Below, piece by piece: positions 40,980 to 50,107 of a stretch of 50,196 bases of DNA. The stretch is from positions 1 to 50,196 of the forward strand of contig NZ_JAMFMB010000028.1 in assembly GCF_023502395.1 (NCBI RefSeq), read 5' to 3'. The stretch's first letter is position 1, and each line of letters begins with the position of its first letter. A program made the translations under genes and the position numbers. The notes beneath the pieces were generated by a model that saw nothing but the letters and a program-made list of their open reading frames with translations, had not been told where the DNA came from and ran no database searches. This DNA comes from Ruegeria spongiae. GTDB taxonomy: Bacteria > Pseudomonadota > Alphaproteobacteria > Rhodobacterales > Rhodobacteraceae.

Positions 40980-42171
40980 ACGCGTCAGAATAAAGCAGCT
41001 CTGCCACCGGGCACAGCGCCGTGATCTCGTCGGCCACAAACCGCATCAGACTCGATCCGCCCACAAGGATGACCCGCCCGATCCGCTCGGGGGTGACCTC
41101 CGCGCGTGCCAGCGTCTCGGACATGGCCTGGCGCAGCAGCGCCCGGTTCTCTGCCAGCGCCGCGTCCAGCGCGTCCCGCGTGAGCGTTGCCGCCAACCCC
41201 GGTTCGATGAACCCCATCTCGATCCGACCAGCATCGGAATTGGCCGCGATCTTGCCCTGCTCGACCGCAAAGGCCAGTTCGTGGCCAAGCTCCATCTCCA
41301 GCACGGTGGCAAAGCGCCCGATCCGAACCGGATCCACGGCCAGCCGGGCCATCCCGGCCACCGCGCGGCGGGTTTCGCCGGTATAGAGGAACGGGATTTT
41401 CGCCCAGGTGGCCAGATCGACATAAGGCGCACGCGGCACCGGCAGCAGACCCGGTCCCATCTGCCGCCGCAACTGTCCACCCAGTCCAAGCTGCGGCATG
41501 GCATGACCCATCGACACTGCATGATCGAAATCGGTGCCGCCCAGCCTGATGCCATGGCTGGCAAGGATCTCGGGCCTCGCGCCCGTGCTGCGAAAGACCG
41601 AGAAATCCGAGGTGCCGCCGCCGATATCAACAACAAGCCCGATCTCACCGGTATCTCCCATCCCATGGCTTGCGATGGCCGCCGCCTCGGGTTCGGCAAG
41701 AAATGTCACCGCGTCGAACCCCGCTGCCAGGTAACAGGCGCGCAGGTCATCCTCGGCCTGCGCATCCAGTGCCGGGTCGTCGGAATGAAACTGCACCGGA
41801 CGCCCCGACAGCGCCCGGCGGAACGTCAATCCCGTCGCCGCCTCGGAACGCTGGCGCATCTCGGACAGGAACGCGGTGATGATCCCCGACAGCGTGCGCC
41901 GCCGCCCGCCGATCAGACGCCTTTCCTGCAACAAAGGCAGACCCAGCACGCTTTTCAGCGCGCGCATGTAACGCCCCTCCTCGCCCGCGATCAGCGCCTC
42001 ACCCGCCCGCGCGCCAATCTGCATCGGTCCCTCGTCGGCAGGAAAAAACACCGCCGTGGGCAGGGTTTCACCCCCCTGTTCCACCGGAATCCGCACAACG
42101 CCCCGCTCTGACACGATGGCGGCGGCAGAGTTGGAGGTGCCGAAATCTATGGCCAGAATATCGCTCTGCAT
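40918..42171 (-). CDS. Hsp70-family chaperone-like protein (YegD-type)
   Basis: A 417-residue actin-like ATPase without the DnaK substrate-binding domain. Phosphate motif 1 is AIDFGTSNSAAAI near residue 7, phosphate 2 is LVVDIGGGTSDFSVF near 180 and the adenosine motif is VILVGGSSLMRFV near 365. This matches YegD in length and pattern. Function is poorly known. It ends inside the convergent lrp gene. Confidence 0.85.
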   Translation of the reverse strand: MQSDILAIDFGTSNSAAAIVSERGVVRIPVEQGGETLPTAVFFPADEGPMQIGARAGEALIAGEEGRYMRALKSVLGLPLLQERRLIGGRRRTLSGIITAFLSEMRQRSEAATGLTFRRALSGRPVQFHSDDPALDAQAEDDLRACYLAAGFDAVTFLAEPEAAAIASHGMGDTGEIGLVVDIGGGTSDFSVFRSTGARPEILASHGIRLGGTDFDHAVSMGHAMPQLGLGGQLRRQMGPGLLPVPRAPYVDLATWAKIPFLYTGETRRAVAGMARLAVDPVRIGRFATVLEMELGHELAFAVEQGKIAANSDAGRIEMGFIEPGLAATLTRDALDAALAENRALLRQAMSETLARAEVTPERIGRVILVGGSSLMRFVADEITALCPVAELLYSDAFTAVVDGLALAAYRDAGPFP

Positions 42172-42333
42172 GGGGTCCTCCGTTCGAAAAAGACGCCCCT
42201 GCTAAACAAGTTCGAAACCGCGTGCAACCGGCTTCTCCGCGAGGCCCGATCCAAGGGGCGCAAAGAACACGATTTTTCCCGCATTGCGCGACTGCCTCTT
42301 TGCGCGGGCGATGTCCGCCGCTATGACTTGGCC

Positions 42334-43458
42334 ATGGCAGAACCGTCATTGACGATCGAGCAGTCGTCGAACAGCGCAACGATCCGGATATTGGGTGAGC
42401 TGCTTACCCGATATGTGGGCGGCGTGCAGGCGGAGTTTGACAAGGTTCCCACCGGATTATCCGACGTGCAGCTGGACCTTGCGGGGCTGGACAGTATTGA
42501 TACCGGCGGTGCCTGGCTGATTGCCGAGATGAAGCGGAGGCTGGAAACAGGCGGGGCCGCAGTGCGCATCACCAGTGCCGCCCCGGCCCATGCCGCCCTG
42601 CTGGAGACAGTGACCCATCACCTGCCTGACCCTCTGGAGGAAGAGGACGGCCCGCGTGGCCTGTCTGCCGTGCTGATCTCCTTGGGAAAGATGACCGTAT
42701 CGGGCTGGCAGAGCTTTCTGTCGGCGCTGGCGTTTTTTGGCGAAACCCTTGCCGCGCTGGTTCTGACGCTGCTGCAGCCCTGGCGCCTGCGCCGGGCGGC
42801 GCTGTTCAGCCAGATGGAAAGCGCGGGCCTGAAGGCGGTGCCGATCGTGGCGCTCATGGGCTTCCTGATCGGCGTGGTGCTGGCCTTTCAGGGGGCCGCA
42901 CAGCTGAAACAGTTCGGGGCCGAAGTGTTTGTGGTCGAACTGATCGCCATCTCGGTCCTGCGCGAGTTGGGCATCCTGCTGACCGCCATCATCGTCGCGG
43001 GTCGATCCGGCTCGGCCTTCACCGCCTCGGTGGGCTCAATGAAAGTGCAGGAGGAAATCGACGCCATGCGCACCATCGGGTTGAGCCCGATCGAGGCGCT
43101 GGTGGTGCCACGGGTGCTGGCGCTGATCATCATGATGCCGATCCTGGGCTTCATCGCCAATATCGCCGGGCTGTTCGGCGGCGCGCTGATGAGCTGGATC
43201 GACCTGGGCGTGACGCCGGGCATGTTCATCACAAGGCTCAAGGAAACCACCGATGTCTGGAACCTGCTGATCGGCATGATCAAGGCGCCCTTCTTTGCCC
43301 TGATGATCGGCGTTGTGGCCTGCTGGCAGGCCATGCAGGTGCGCGGATCGGCCGAAAGCGTGGGGCAACACACAACCGCCTCGGTGGTGCAGTCGATCTT
43401 CATGGTGATCGCCATCGACGCGATGTTCTCGATCTTCTTTTCCGAGTTGGGGGTGTGA
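42334..43458 (+). CDS. mlaE: MlaE-type ABC permease with N-terminal STAS domain
   Basis: A 374-residue protein. Residues 1-100 are a STAS-like domain (LDLAGLDSIDTGGAWLIAEM), which takes the place of a separate MlaB. The rest is an MlaE permease with GFLIGVVLAFQGAAQLKQFG and ELGILLTAIIVAGRSGSAFTA. It moves phospholipids between membranes with the adjacent ATPase and MCE protein. ATG 42334 is preferred; a TTG lies 6 bases earlier. Confidence 0.88.
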   Translation: MAEPSLTIEQSSNSATIRILGELLTRYVGGVQAEFDKVPTGLSDVQLDLAGLDSIDTGGAWLIAEMKRRLETGGAAVRITSAAPAHAALLETVTHHLPDPLEEEDGPRGLSAVLISLGKMTVSGWQSFLSALAFFGETLAALVLTLLQPWRLRRAALFSQMESAGLKAVPIVALMGFLIGVVLAFQGAAQLKQFGAEVFVVELIAISVLRELGILLTAIIVAGRSGSAFTASVGSMKVQEEIDAMRTIGLSPIEALVVPRVLALIIMMPILGFIANIAGLFGGALMSWIDLGVTPGMFITRLKETTDVWNLLIGMIKAPFFALMIGVVACWQAMQVRGSAESVGQHTTASVVQSIFMVIAIDAMFSIFFSELGV

Positions 43459-43460
43459 CG

Positions 43461-44273
43461 ATGCAGAGCACGCCCCCCCGCGAAGCAGTGATTGAGGTCC
43501 GGGGCCTGCGCAATCAGTTCGGCCCCCAGGTGGTTCATGACGATCTGAACCTCGATGTCTGGCGCGGCGAGGTGCTGGGCATCGTCGGCGGCTCGGGCAC
43601 CGGCAAATCGGTTCTGCTGCGCACCATTGTGGGCCTCAACTCCCCTGCTGCGGGCAGTATCAAGGTACTGGGCGTCGATGTGGTCAACGGCAGCGAGGAA
43701 GACCGCCAGAGCGTCGAGCGGCGCTGGGGCGTGGCGTTTCAGGACGGGGCGCTGTTTTCCTCGCTCTCGGTGCTGCAGAATGTCGAAGCGCCGATGCGCG
43801 AGCATCTCAAGCTCAGCGAAAACCTGATGAGCGCGCTGGGGCAGCTCAAGATCAGCCTTGTGGGCCTGCAGCCGCTGGCCTGTGGCAAGATGCCGTCCGA
43901 GCTTTCGGGCGGCATGCGCAAACGCGCCGCCCTGGCCCGTGCCCTGGCGCTGGACCCGGAAATCGTGTTTCTGGACGAGCCCACCGCCGGGCTCGACCCG
44001 ATTGGCGCGGCAGCTTATGACGAGCTGATCGGCGAGCTGCAGCACGCGCTTGGGCTGACCGTCTTCATGGTCACCCATGATCTCGACAGCCTCTATGCGA
44101 TCTGCGACCGGGTGGCGGTGCTTGCGGAAAAGCGCGTCTATGCCGAAGGTCCGATTGAGATGATGCCCGAGGTCGATCACCCTTGGATACAGGAATATTT
44201 CACCGGTCCCCGCGCCCGTGCGGCGCAGACTAAAACAGAGACCAAAACCGACACCGCAAGCTTGGAAAGTTAG
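43461..44273 (+). CDS. mlaF: MlaF-type ABC ATPase
   Basis: A 270-residue ATPase. Walker A is GGSGTGKSVLLRT (about residues 45-57), the signature is LSGGMRKRAALARAL, which has the MlaF-type GGMRKR, and Walker B is IVFLDEPTAGLDP. It starts two bases after the mlaE stop and powers lipid transport. GTG 43455 is an alternative start. Confidence 0.92.
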   Translation: MQSTPPREAVIEVRGLRNQFGPQVVHDDLNLDVWRGEVLGIVGGSGTGKSVLLRTIVGLNSPAAGSIKVLGVDVVNGSEEDRQSVERRWGVAFQDGALFSSLSVLQNVEAPMREHLKLSENLMSALGQLKISLVGLQPLACGKMPSELSGGMRKRAALARALALDPEIVFLDEPTAGLDPIGAAAYDELIGELQHALGLTVFMVTHDLDSLYAICDRVAVLAEKRVYAEGPIEMMPEVDHPWIQEYFTGPRARAAQTKTETKTDTASLES

Positions 44274-44280
44274 GCGTCAG

Positions 44281-45675
44281 ATGGAAACCAAAGCGAACTA
44301 TCTGCTGATCGGGGCCTTCACGCTGGCCGGCATTCTGGGCGCGTTCCTGTTCGTGCTGTGGCTGGCCAAGGTGAATGTGGACAAGCAATATGCCTATTAT
44401 GACATCCTCTTCGACGATGTCTCGGGGCTGAGCACCGCTGGCGATGTGCGTTATAACGGGCTGCCCGTGGGACAGGTCACCGCGCTCAACCTGGACAAGG
44501 ATGATCCCTCGAAAGTGCGGGTCAAGATCCAGGTCGATGCCGATACGCCGGTCAAGACCGACACCACCGCCACTCTGGAATCCCAAGGTGTCACCGGCGT
44601 CAGCTATATCGACCTGAGTGGCGGCTCGACCACGGCAAAACCGATGCAGCAGGACGGGGTGATCAAAAGCAAGCGCAGCGCGCTACAGAGCATCTTCAAG
44701 GGCGCCCCCGAACTGATGACCAAGGCCGTCACCCTGCTGGAAGACCTCGACAAGATGGTCGATCAGAAGAACCGCGAGGCGGTCACCAAGACGCTGGCCA
44801 ATCTGGAAAGCGCCTCGGGGCGGCTCAACGATGTGCTCTCGGATGTCGAGGGGCTGTCGGGGGACATCCGCAAGACGGCGAGCGAGGTCTCCAGGTTCTC
44901 GGGCAAGCTGGGCGAGCTGTCCGATACCGCCGACACGACGCTGAAGACCGCGCAGGGCACGCTGACCTCGATCACGGATACGTCGAACAATATCAACACC
45001 ATCATCAAGGAAGACGGCAAGGCGCTGGTGAGTGAGGCGCGTGACACCATCGCCACCATCAACAGCACCGTCCAGAACGAGCTGCCCGCGCTGGTCGAGG
45101 ATGTACGCGGTGTGGTGAAGAACGCCAATACCGCGATCGAAACCGTCGGCCTCGACATCTCGCGCGTGGCCGACCGGATCGACGTATTGTCCAGCGAAGG
45201 CAGTACCGCGCTATCGGCGGCCACGGTGACCATCGAAAACGCCAACAAGACGCTCTCTGACATCTCTGGCGCGATGGATGCGGCCAAAACCACGCTCGAT
45301 ACCGCCGATCAGACGTTTACCAAGGTCAACAAGGTGATCGACGAGGATGTCGATGCGGTGGTCAGCGATGTCCGCAAGGCGGTGGGCGAGATCAGCACCA
45401 CCGTGCAGACGGTAACGCAAAATGTCGACCAGATCTCGCAGGAATTGCTGAGCGCGTCGAAATCTGCCTCGGAGCTGATCGGCACCGTCGATGGCATCAT
45501 TCAGGAGAACCGCGTGCAGGTCTCGGCCTTTCTGCGGGTCGGCCTGCCCCAGTTCCAGCGTTTCATCGAAGAAGCGCGCCGCCTGGTGGTTAATCTCGAA
45601 CGGCTGAGCGACAAGCTCGAAAGCGACCCCGCCCGCTTCTTTTTTGGAACCCAAGGCTCGGAGTATCGTCGATGA
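44281..45675 (+). CDS. MCE-domain protein with long helical C-terminus
   Basis: A 464-residue protein with an N-terminal TM anchor (about 7-27), one MCE domain (about 38-118, YYDILFDDVSGLSTAGDVRY to VTGVSYIDLSGG) and then about 300 residues of repetitive helical sequence rich in Ser, Thr, Asp and Val. E. coli MlaD is only about 180 residues. The long region could form a periplasm-spanning needle or barrel from a hexamer, as in PqiB and mycobacterial Mce assemblies. ATG 44281 is chosen; it is 7 bases after the mlaF stop. Confidence 0.88.
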   Translation: METKANYLLIGAFTLAGILGAFLFVLWLAKVNVDKQYAYYDILFDDVSGLSTAGDVRYNGLPVGQVTALNLDKDDPSKVRVKIQVDADTPVKTDTTATLESQGVTGVSYIDLSGGSTTAKPMQQDGVIKSKRSALQSIFKGAPELMTKAVTLLEDLDKMVDQKNREAVTKTLANLESASGRLNDVLSDVEGLSGDIRKTASEVSRFSGKLGELSDTADTTLKTAQGTLTSITDTSNNINTIIKEDGKALVSEARDTIATINSTVQNELPALVEDVRGVVKNANTAIETVGLDISRVADRIDVLSSEGSTALSAATVTIENANKTLSDISGAMDAAKTTLDTADQTFTKVNKVIDEDVDAVVSDVRKAVGEISTTVQTVTQNVDQISQELLSASKSASELIGTVDGIIQENRVQVSAFLRVGLPQFQRFIEEARRLVVNLERLSDKLESDPARFFFGTQGSEYRR

Positions 45676-46328
45676 CACGGCCCGGATTTGCCCTTATCAT
45701 TGTGCTTGCAACCGCGCTGAGCGGCTGCGCCGGTCTCAGCGGTCTGAGCCAGGCCACCAAGCCCAGCAACCTCTATGCGCTGACGCCCAAGAGCACCTTC
45801 AACAAGAACCTGCCGCGGCTGAGCCAGCAGATCGTGGTCGAGGAACCCACAGCCACGGCGGCGGTCAATACCGACCGCATCGCCGTGCAGCCCAACGTGT
45901 TCGAGGTGCAATACCTGCCCCGATCGCGCTGGGTCGACCGGGCGCCGCTGATCATCCAGGCGCTGATGATCGAAAGCTACGAAAATACCGGCAAGGTCGC
46001 CGCCGTGGGCCGTTCGGCGGTGGGGTTGCGCTCGGATTTCAATGTCATCACCGACCTGCGCGAGTTCCAGGCCTTTCAGGTCTCGGATGCGCAGGGCGAT
46101 GACAGGCTGCGCGTGGTGGTGCGGCTCAACATCAAGCTGGTCGATGCGGTCGAAGACACGATCCTCGCCTCGCGGTCGTTTGAAGAGGTGGCGATCTCGG
46201 CTGATGACGACGCGCTGACCCTGGTCACCGCCTTCGACACAGCGCTGGGGAACGCGATGAAGGATTCGGTGGAATGGAGCATCCGCACCATTCATTCCTA
46301 CGCGCGGAACAATCCGAGTTCATTTTAG
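45672..46328 (+). CDS. ABC transport auxiliary lipoprotein (PqiC/DUF330-like)
   Basis: A 218-residue outer-membrane lipoprotein with lipobox LSGC at about residues 15-18. The mature part has NLYALTPKSTF and VQYLPRSRWVDRAPLIIQALMIESYENTG, typical of ABC_trans_aux. Its ATG overlaps the MCE gene stop. It is the likely outer-membrane partner of the MCE needle. Confidence 0.85.
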   Translation: MTRPGFALIIVLATALSGCAGLSGLSQATKPSNLYALTPKSTFNKNLPRLSQQIVVEEPTATAAVNTDRIAVQPNVFEVQYLPRSRWVDRAPLIIQALMIESYENTGKVAAVGRSAVGLRSDFNVITDLREFQAFQVSDAQGDDRLRVVVRLNIKLVDAVEDTILASRSFEEVAISADDDALTLVTAFDTALGNAMKDSVEWSIRTIHSYARNNPSSF

Positions 46329-46582
46329 CGGTAGTGTCGCTTTGCGGACAAAGCACCAATTCGCTGCACCTGCGCCAATGGCTGCTTACGGATTTGGGAA
46401 CTTGTTTCGTTGCGACTGAAGCCTGCGAAGGCGCTGACTAAATTTTTCAGATGGACGTCAATTTGTGTGGTCAAGCTGGCCAAGGAAGTTTCTTGGAAAT
46501 ACGAGACGCGCAAAATTGAAAGTCGCCCTTCGGTTGCCCACTGATACCCAAGCCAAATTTTGGGGGGTATACCCAGCTGACC
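46329..46582. other. Intergenic junction between the MCE operon and the AT-rich block
   Basis: No convincing gene. A small hairpin (GCTTTG-CGGA-CAAAGC, 46339-46354) lies just after the lipoprotein stop and could help end that transcript. A 62-codon minus-strand frame covers much of the stretch but shows no domain or good start. Base composition becomes more AT-rich here. Confidence 0.4.
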
Positions 46583-48118
46583 TTACTGCTTGGTAGCTTT
46601 GACCAGTTCGCCTAACCCAACACAGCCAGTGATAGTACTATTTTCTAAGATGAGTGGTTCGTAAAAGCAGATTTGCCTGCCATCGGCATATATCGGGATA
46701 GATGTGCCATAACCCAAGTCTTTCGCTTGTTCTAGCGCGCGCAAACCGTCTTCGTTATTACCATTGGCAAGCAGAACCAATGCCTTCAAAATCAAAGGCT
46801 CTGGACTAAAGGGCGTCATCTTTGAGGCTGCCTCGAGATTGACCAGCGCTCTCTCTCCCGCGCTATCAAATTCGCGCCCTTCATTGCTTGCGACCGCAAG
46901 ATTAGTAAAAGCATAAAGTTGACGGATCTGTGACAAGGTCGATGCTGGCGCGGTTGCATCCACTAAAGCCAAATATCGCTCCAATAGATCCTCGGCCATT
47001 CGCGCTTCCTTTGAGAAAAGACGATACAGGCTTGCATTAACTAGATTCTTAGGCTGAGCCGCGCCGTAGAAATTACGCCCACTTTGAAACCAACCGCTCG
47101 TGGAAGAAGTATCTATTTGGTACCAATTGTGGCGAATATGTTCATCATCGATATGCTTCTGATCCTTTGCAACAGAAATGACCGAATATTCACCCGAAAG
47201 TTCTCCTGTGTAGACTGTCGGAGCATTGTCGCTAGGCCGTTCACGCAAAACGAAGCGATTTTCATCTACGAACACGGTGGGAGGGTTTAGCTCTAGATGG
47301 TAAATGTTCAGGTACGCTTCCTGACCATCACGAGAGAAGCGAATGAACTGGTTAACTGCTCCGTTTGCTACAACACTATCTCCTCGCTGAAGGAAAAAAG
47401 ATGGCTCGGCTCTACGCGAAGGCTTGTCGTAGGCTGGTATCCCATCCGGGCATTGATTGCTCCGGTTGCAACGAATAAGAAACTCTCGCTCAAAAAGTGA
47501 GGACTTGGGTACCTCGGTCGCACCGAAGTTGATGCGCATCGGACGTAGGAAATACTCAAATCGAGCCGATTGGCCGGAATATTTGATTATCTTCCATGCG
47601 CTGTTTGTGTCTACGAGAGTCAAAGATGGCTGAACGTAGACTGTTTCATTTAGATCAATCGCTGTTCCCCAGGAAACGACCTCTGCCGTCATGGCTCTGC
47701 CTATTTCAGCAGCTGCATGGTGGCCCTCCTGCCTCAACATCTCAGAAGTCAAAGCTTCAGCGAAAAACTGTTGAAAATCCGGCGTGAGGATTGGATTCCC
47801 GCTTTTTGATACCTCATTGTTGGTTTGATTGTGCGCAATGATTACTACCGAGTCTTTTACATCTGTCGTGAATTCACGAATTTCACGATACGTAAATCTG
47901 CCAAGAGTGTGGCCGATAGTGGTAGCCTCTGTATCAATGTATTCCAATACCAAAGTCTTAAACCCGCGATCCGGCCGAACCGGCTGAACACAGGCATCCA
48001 CACCAAATTCTTGCAGGCAACGCATTGCGACCTCCGTAAGGTTCTGCGATGCCACAGGCGAACTCAACGCGAAGAGGAGAGAGGATAGAAGAGCCTTGTA
48101 CGTCATTCTAAATTCCAT
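46583..48118 (-). CDS. Secreted protein with SH3-like region and helical C-terminus
   Basis: A 511-residue protein with an N-terminal signal peptide (MTYKALLSSLLFALSSPVAS). The middle, at about residues 275-350, looks like a bacterial SH3 domain (RFVLRERPSDNAPTVYTG to WYQIDTSSTSGWFQSG). The last 150 residues have TPR-like helices (LVNLEAASKMTPFSPEPLIL, LKALVLLANGNNEDGLRALEQAK). The ATG directly abuts the stop of the metalloprotease gene, so the two are co-expressed; an internal ATG at 48106 is an alternative. Codon use is AT-richer than in the core genes. Family not recognised. Confidence 0.7.
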   Translation of the reverse strand: MEFRMTYKALLSSLLFALSSPVASQNLTEVAMRCLQEFGVDACVQPVRPDRGFKTLVLEYIDTEATTIGHTLGRFTYREIREFTTDVKDSVVIIAHNQTNNEVSKSGNPILTPDFQQFFAEALTSEMLRQEGHHAAAEIGRAMTAEVVSWGTAIDLNETVYVQPSLTLVDTNSAWKIIKYSGQSARFEYFLRPMRINFGATEVPKSSLFEREFLIRCNRSNQCPDGIPAYDKPSRRAEPSFFLQRGDSVVANGAVNQFIRFSRDGQEAYLNIYHLELNPPTVFVDENRFVLRERPSDNAPTVYTGELSGEYSVISVAKDQKHIDDEHIRHNWYQIDTSSTSGWFQSGRNFYGAAQPKNLVNASLYRLFSKEARMAEDLLERYLALVDATAPASTLSQIRQLYAFTNLAVASNEGREFDSAGERALVNLEAASKMTPFSPEPLILKALVLLANGNNEDGLRALEQAKDLGYGTSIPIYADGRQICFYEPLILENSTITGCVGLGELVKATKQ

Positions 48119-49408
48119 TCACCTCCGCGCTTCTTCGATGTAGCGTTGGACGAGCGGTATGAATGGATCGTCAACGGTCAAATTTGTCTTAAGTTGCGTC
48201 GCTAGGCGTAGCGCAACATCTTTTTTTATGACGTCCGGATTGGTTTCATTTTCTGCCAGCAACTGAGCGATGCGAGAAATCACCACAAGCTTCGGCCAGC
48301 TCTGCTCAAGATGCTTGTTCGCAATCACGAAAGGTGGGATGTCCCTCTTGGGAAACTCGGAAGAAACAACTTGTTCGTGCGATAGGTGATCTGCGTTACC
48401 CTGGACAAAGAACGATGACTGCAAAGATACCGTATCTTTGCCATCCTCAAAATGCGCTGACCCCAAAACAATCCCAAGGGCTTCCAATTCAGCTCCCTTG
48501 TCGAATACGGTTTGTGGATTGGCACGGTCGACAGAAGAACCCAGTGGGGCGGTGACAAATCCCACATTTCTTAAATCATTATCGATACTGGGCAGATTGG
48601 CCTGTGACGTATATTGTTGGGTCAGTAATCGCAAGGCTTGCCCCATTTTTTGCATCGGTCTCGCAAATTCTCCATTCTTTGTGGAGGGGTAAACATCATA
48701 CGGGTTGATAACAATATTGTTCCGCGCTTGCCGTCGTTGTTCTTCTGTCAGTTCTGATTGATTGTCACACTGCCGTATTCGGCAATACTCGTCCCACCCG
48801 AGCAGAACATCCAGTTTACGTTTGTCTTTACTTTCATACTCTGGAGTCTCTTTCTCATCTGCAAACTCTTCTATCGCTGATGTTGCGGATGTGCGACCAA
48901 CTCCGAGAAATTGGATGAAGCGCCCAGCATTTCGGTCTGCAATACGTTCACGATCCTTTCGGGGGGAAGTATTTTCCCAATCATCGAAATATATATGCGA
49001 CAATTCATGAGCGAAAACCGCCCAAACTGCGGCTTCTCCTCGCTTGTTAATCAGGTCCTGTATCTGCACCGGATTGTATACCAAGAATGCGTCGTTGTTG
49101 TGAATAAACGCTGCGGCGACCTGTACGTCCCCTTGGAACACATGAACTGTTCTTGTTGCGACCAAATTTGGCGGGAAGGGTCCCTTCACACGATCTACAA
49201 TAGCTTGAATTTCAGGTGTGGCTTTTTCGGAAATATAAACTTGATCAACTACTTTTACGAAGCCGCAGGCTTTAGGTGTGCCGTCAGCTCCAACGTCCAC
49301 AGAGAGTGTTTCAAATCCTGTTGGCTCAGCTTGTGCGAAGTTGGCTAGCAAGGTAGCATAGATGGATATTACAAGCGTCGTTCGCTGGACTAATTCAATG
49401 AACTTCAT
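48119..49408 (-). CDS. Secreted HExxH metalloprotease-like protein
   Basis: A 429-residue protein. A signal peptide (residues 1-27, ending NFAQA) is followed by a domain with HELSH at about 134-138 and ERIADRNAGRF about 20 residues later. That gives two His ligands and a candidate third acidic ligand, a gluzincin-like arrangement as in M48 enzymes. It would act in the periplasm or outside. The gene is upstream of and abutting the SH3/TPR-like gene. Its start codon lies within 16 bases of the divergent DUF1353 gene. Substrate unknown. Confidence 0.7.
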   Translation of the reverse strand: MKFIELVQRTTLVISIYATLLANFAQAEPTGFETLSVDVGADGTPKACGFVKVVDQVYISEKATPEIQAIVDRVKGPFPPNLVATRTVHVFQGDVQVAAAFIHNNDAFLVYNPVQIQDLINKRGEAAVWAVFAHELSHIYFDDWENTSPRKDRERIADRNAGRFIQFLGVGRTSATSAIEEFADEKETPEYESKDKRKLDVLLGWDEYCRIRQCDNQSELTEEQRRQARNNIVINPYDVYPSTKNGEFARPMQKMGQALRLLTQQYTSQANLPSIDNDLRNVGFVTAPLGSSVDRANPQTVFDKGAELEALGIVLGSAHFEDGKDTVSLQSSFFVQGNADHLSHEQVVSSEFPKRDIPPFVIANKHLEQSWPKLVVISRIAQLLAENETNPDVIKKDVALRLATQLKTNLTVDDPFIPLVQRYIEEARR

Positions 49409-49424
49409 GAGGAACTCAAAAATA

Positions 49425-49991
49425 ATGCGGTTTTCCTACATTATATTTCTACTATCACTTGCTAGCCCTTCTCAAGCAGAATATGCACAGCGCCTACTGC
49501 TTGAGGATGTTGCATCAACACATGTAAATCACGGTTGCGCAGATCCCGGTCACACCGATTTTAAGTTACTGGCTCCTTACTGGTACAAGGGCAAAGATGG
49601 TAAGGTCTGGACTGTCCCTGCCGGATACGTGGTCAATGGTGGATCTATCCCGCAAGCGGCCTGGAGTATCATCGGTGGACCTTGGTCGGGCAAATTTCGA
49701 AACGCTACCGTCATCCATGACTACCTCGCTTGCGAGCGCATATCGACGTCCGATTATGTTCATCGGTTGTTTTTGGAAGGAATGATTGAATCAGGAGTTC
49801 CCAAGGTCAAGGCGTGGGTCATGTACAAAGCTGTTCTTGTCGGTGGCAGTGACTGGTCTGATGTGCCTGGATACGTCCCACAGGAACCTCGACCTGTAGA
49901 ATCAGGGTCACTTGAAAAGCTACAAGAATTCCTTGAGAATAATGATGTTTCGCTAGAAGAACTGGAAGCGTTAGAGCTTGACGAACTATAA
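49425..49991 (+). CDS. Secreted DUF1353 domain protein
   Basis: A 188-residue protein from ATG 49425 with a signal peptide (MRFSYIIFLLSLASPSQA). The DUF1353 core is WTVPAGYVVNGGSIPQAAWS, followed by GKFRNATVIHDYLAC, and then an acidic tail ending ELEALELDEL. DUF1353 is common in phages and islands; its function is not established. An ATG at 49407 in frame is possible. It is divergent from the metalloprotease with no room for separate promoters. Confidence 0.75.
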   Translation: MRFSYIIFLLSLASPSQAEYAQRLLLEDVASTHVNHGCADPGHTDFKLLAPYWYKGKDGKVWTVPAGYVVNGGSIPQAAWSIIGGPWSGKFRNATVIHDYLACERISTSDYVHRLFLEGMIESGVPKVKAWVMYKAVLVGGSDWSDVPGYVPQEPRPVESGSLEKLQEFLENNDVSLEELEALELDEL

Positions 49992-50107
49992 CGTGCCAGT
50001 GTGCGTATTCATCCACCGAAGTTGGTCAATCAACAGACGCCCAATTCCGATTAACGTCTTTAGCCACAACTTCGGATGCCGTGCGTTATGGTGTGGGTAG
50101 AGCACAA

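Noticed and set aside
42182-42217. Two GTTCGAAA copies upstream of mlaE
   Set aside because: The spacing (28 bases) does not fit a LexA box and TTCGAA is self-complementary, so chance is a fair explanation.
46325-46513. 62-codon minus-strand ORF after the MCE operon
   Set aside because: No ribosome site or domain; it overlaps a likely 3' hairpin. It might be a remnant, but I cannot support a gene.
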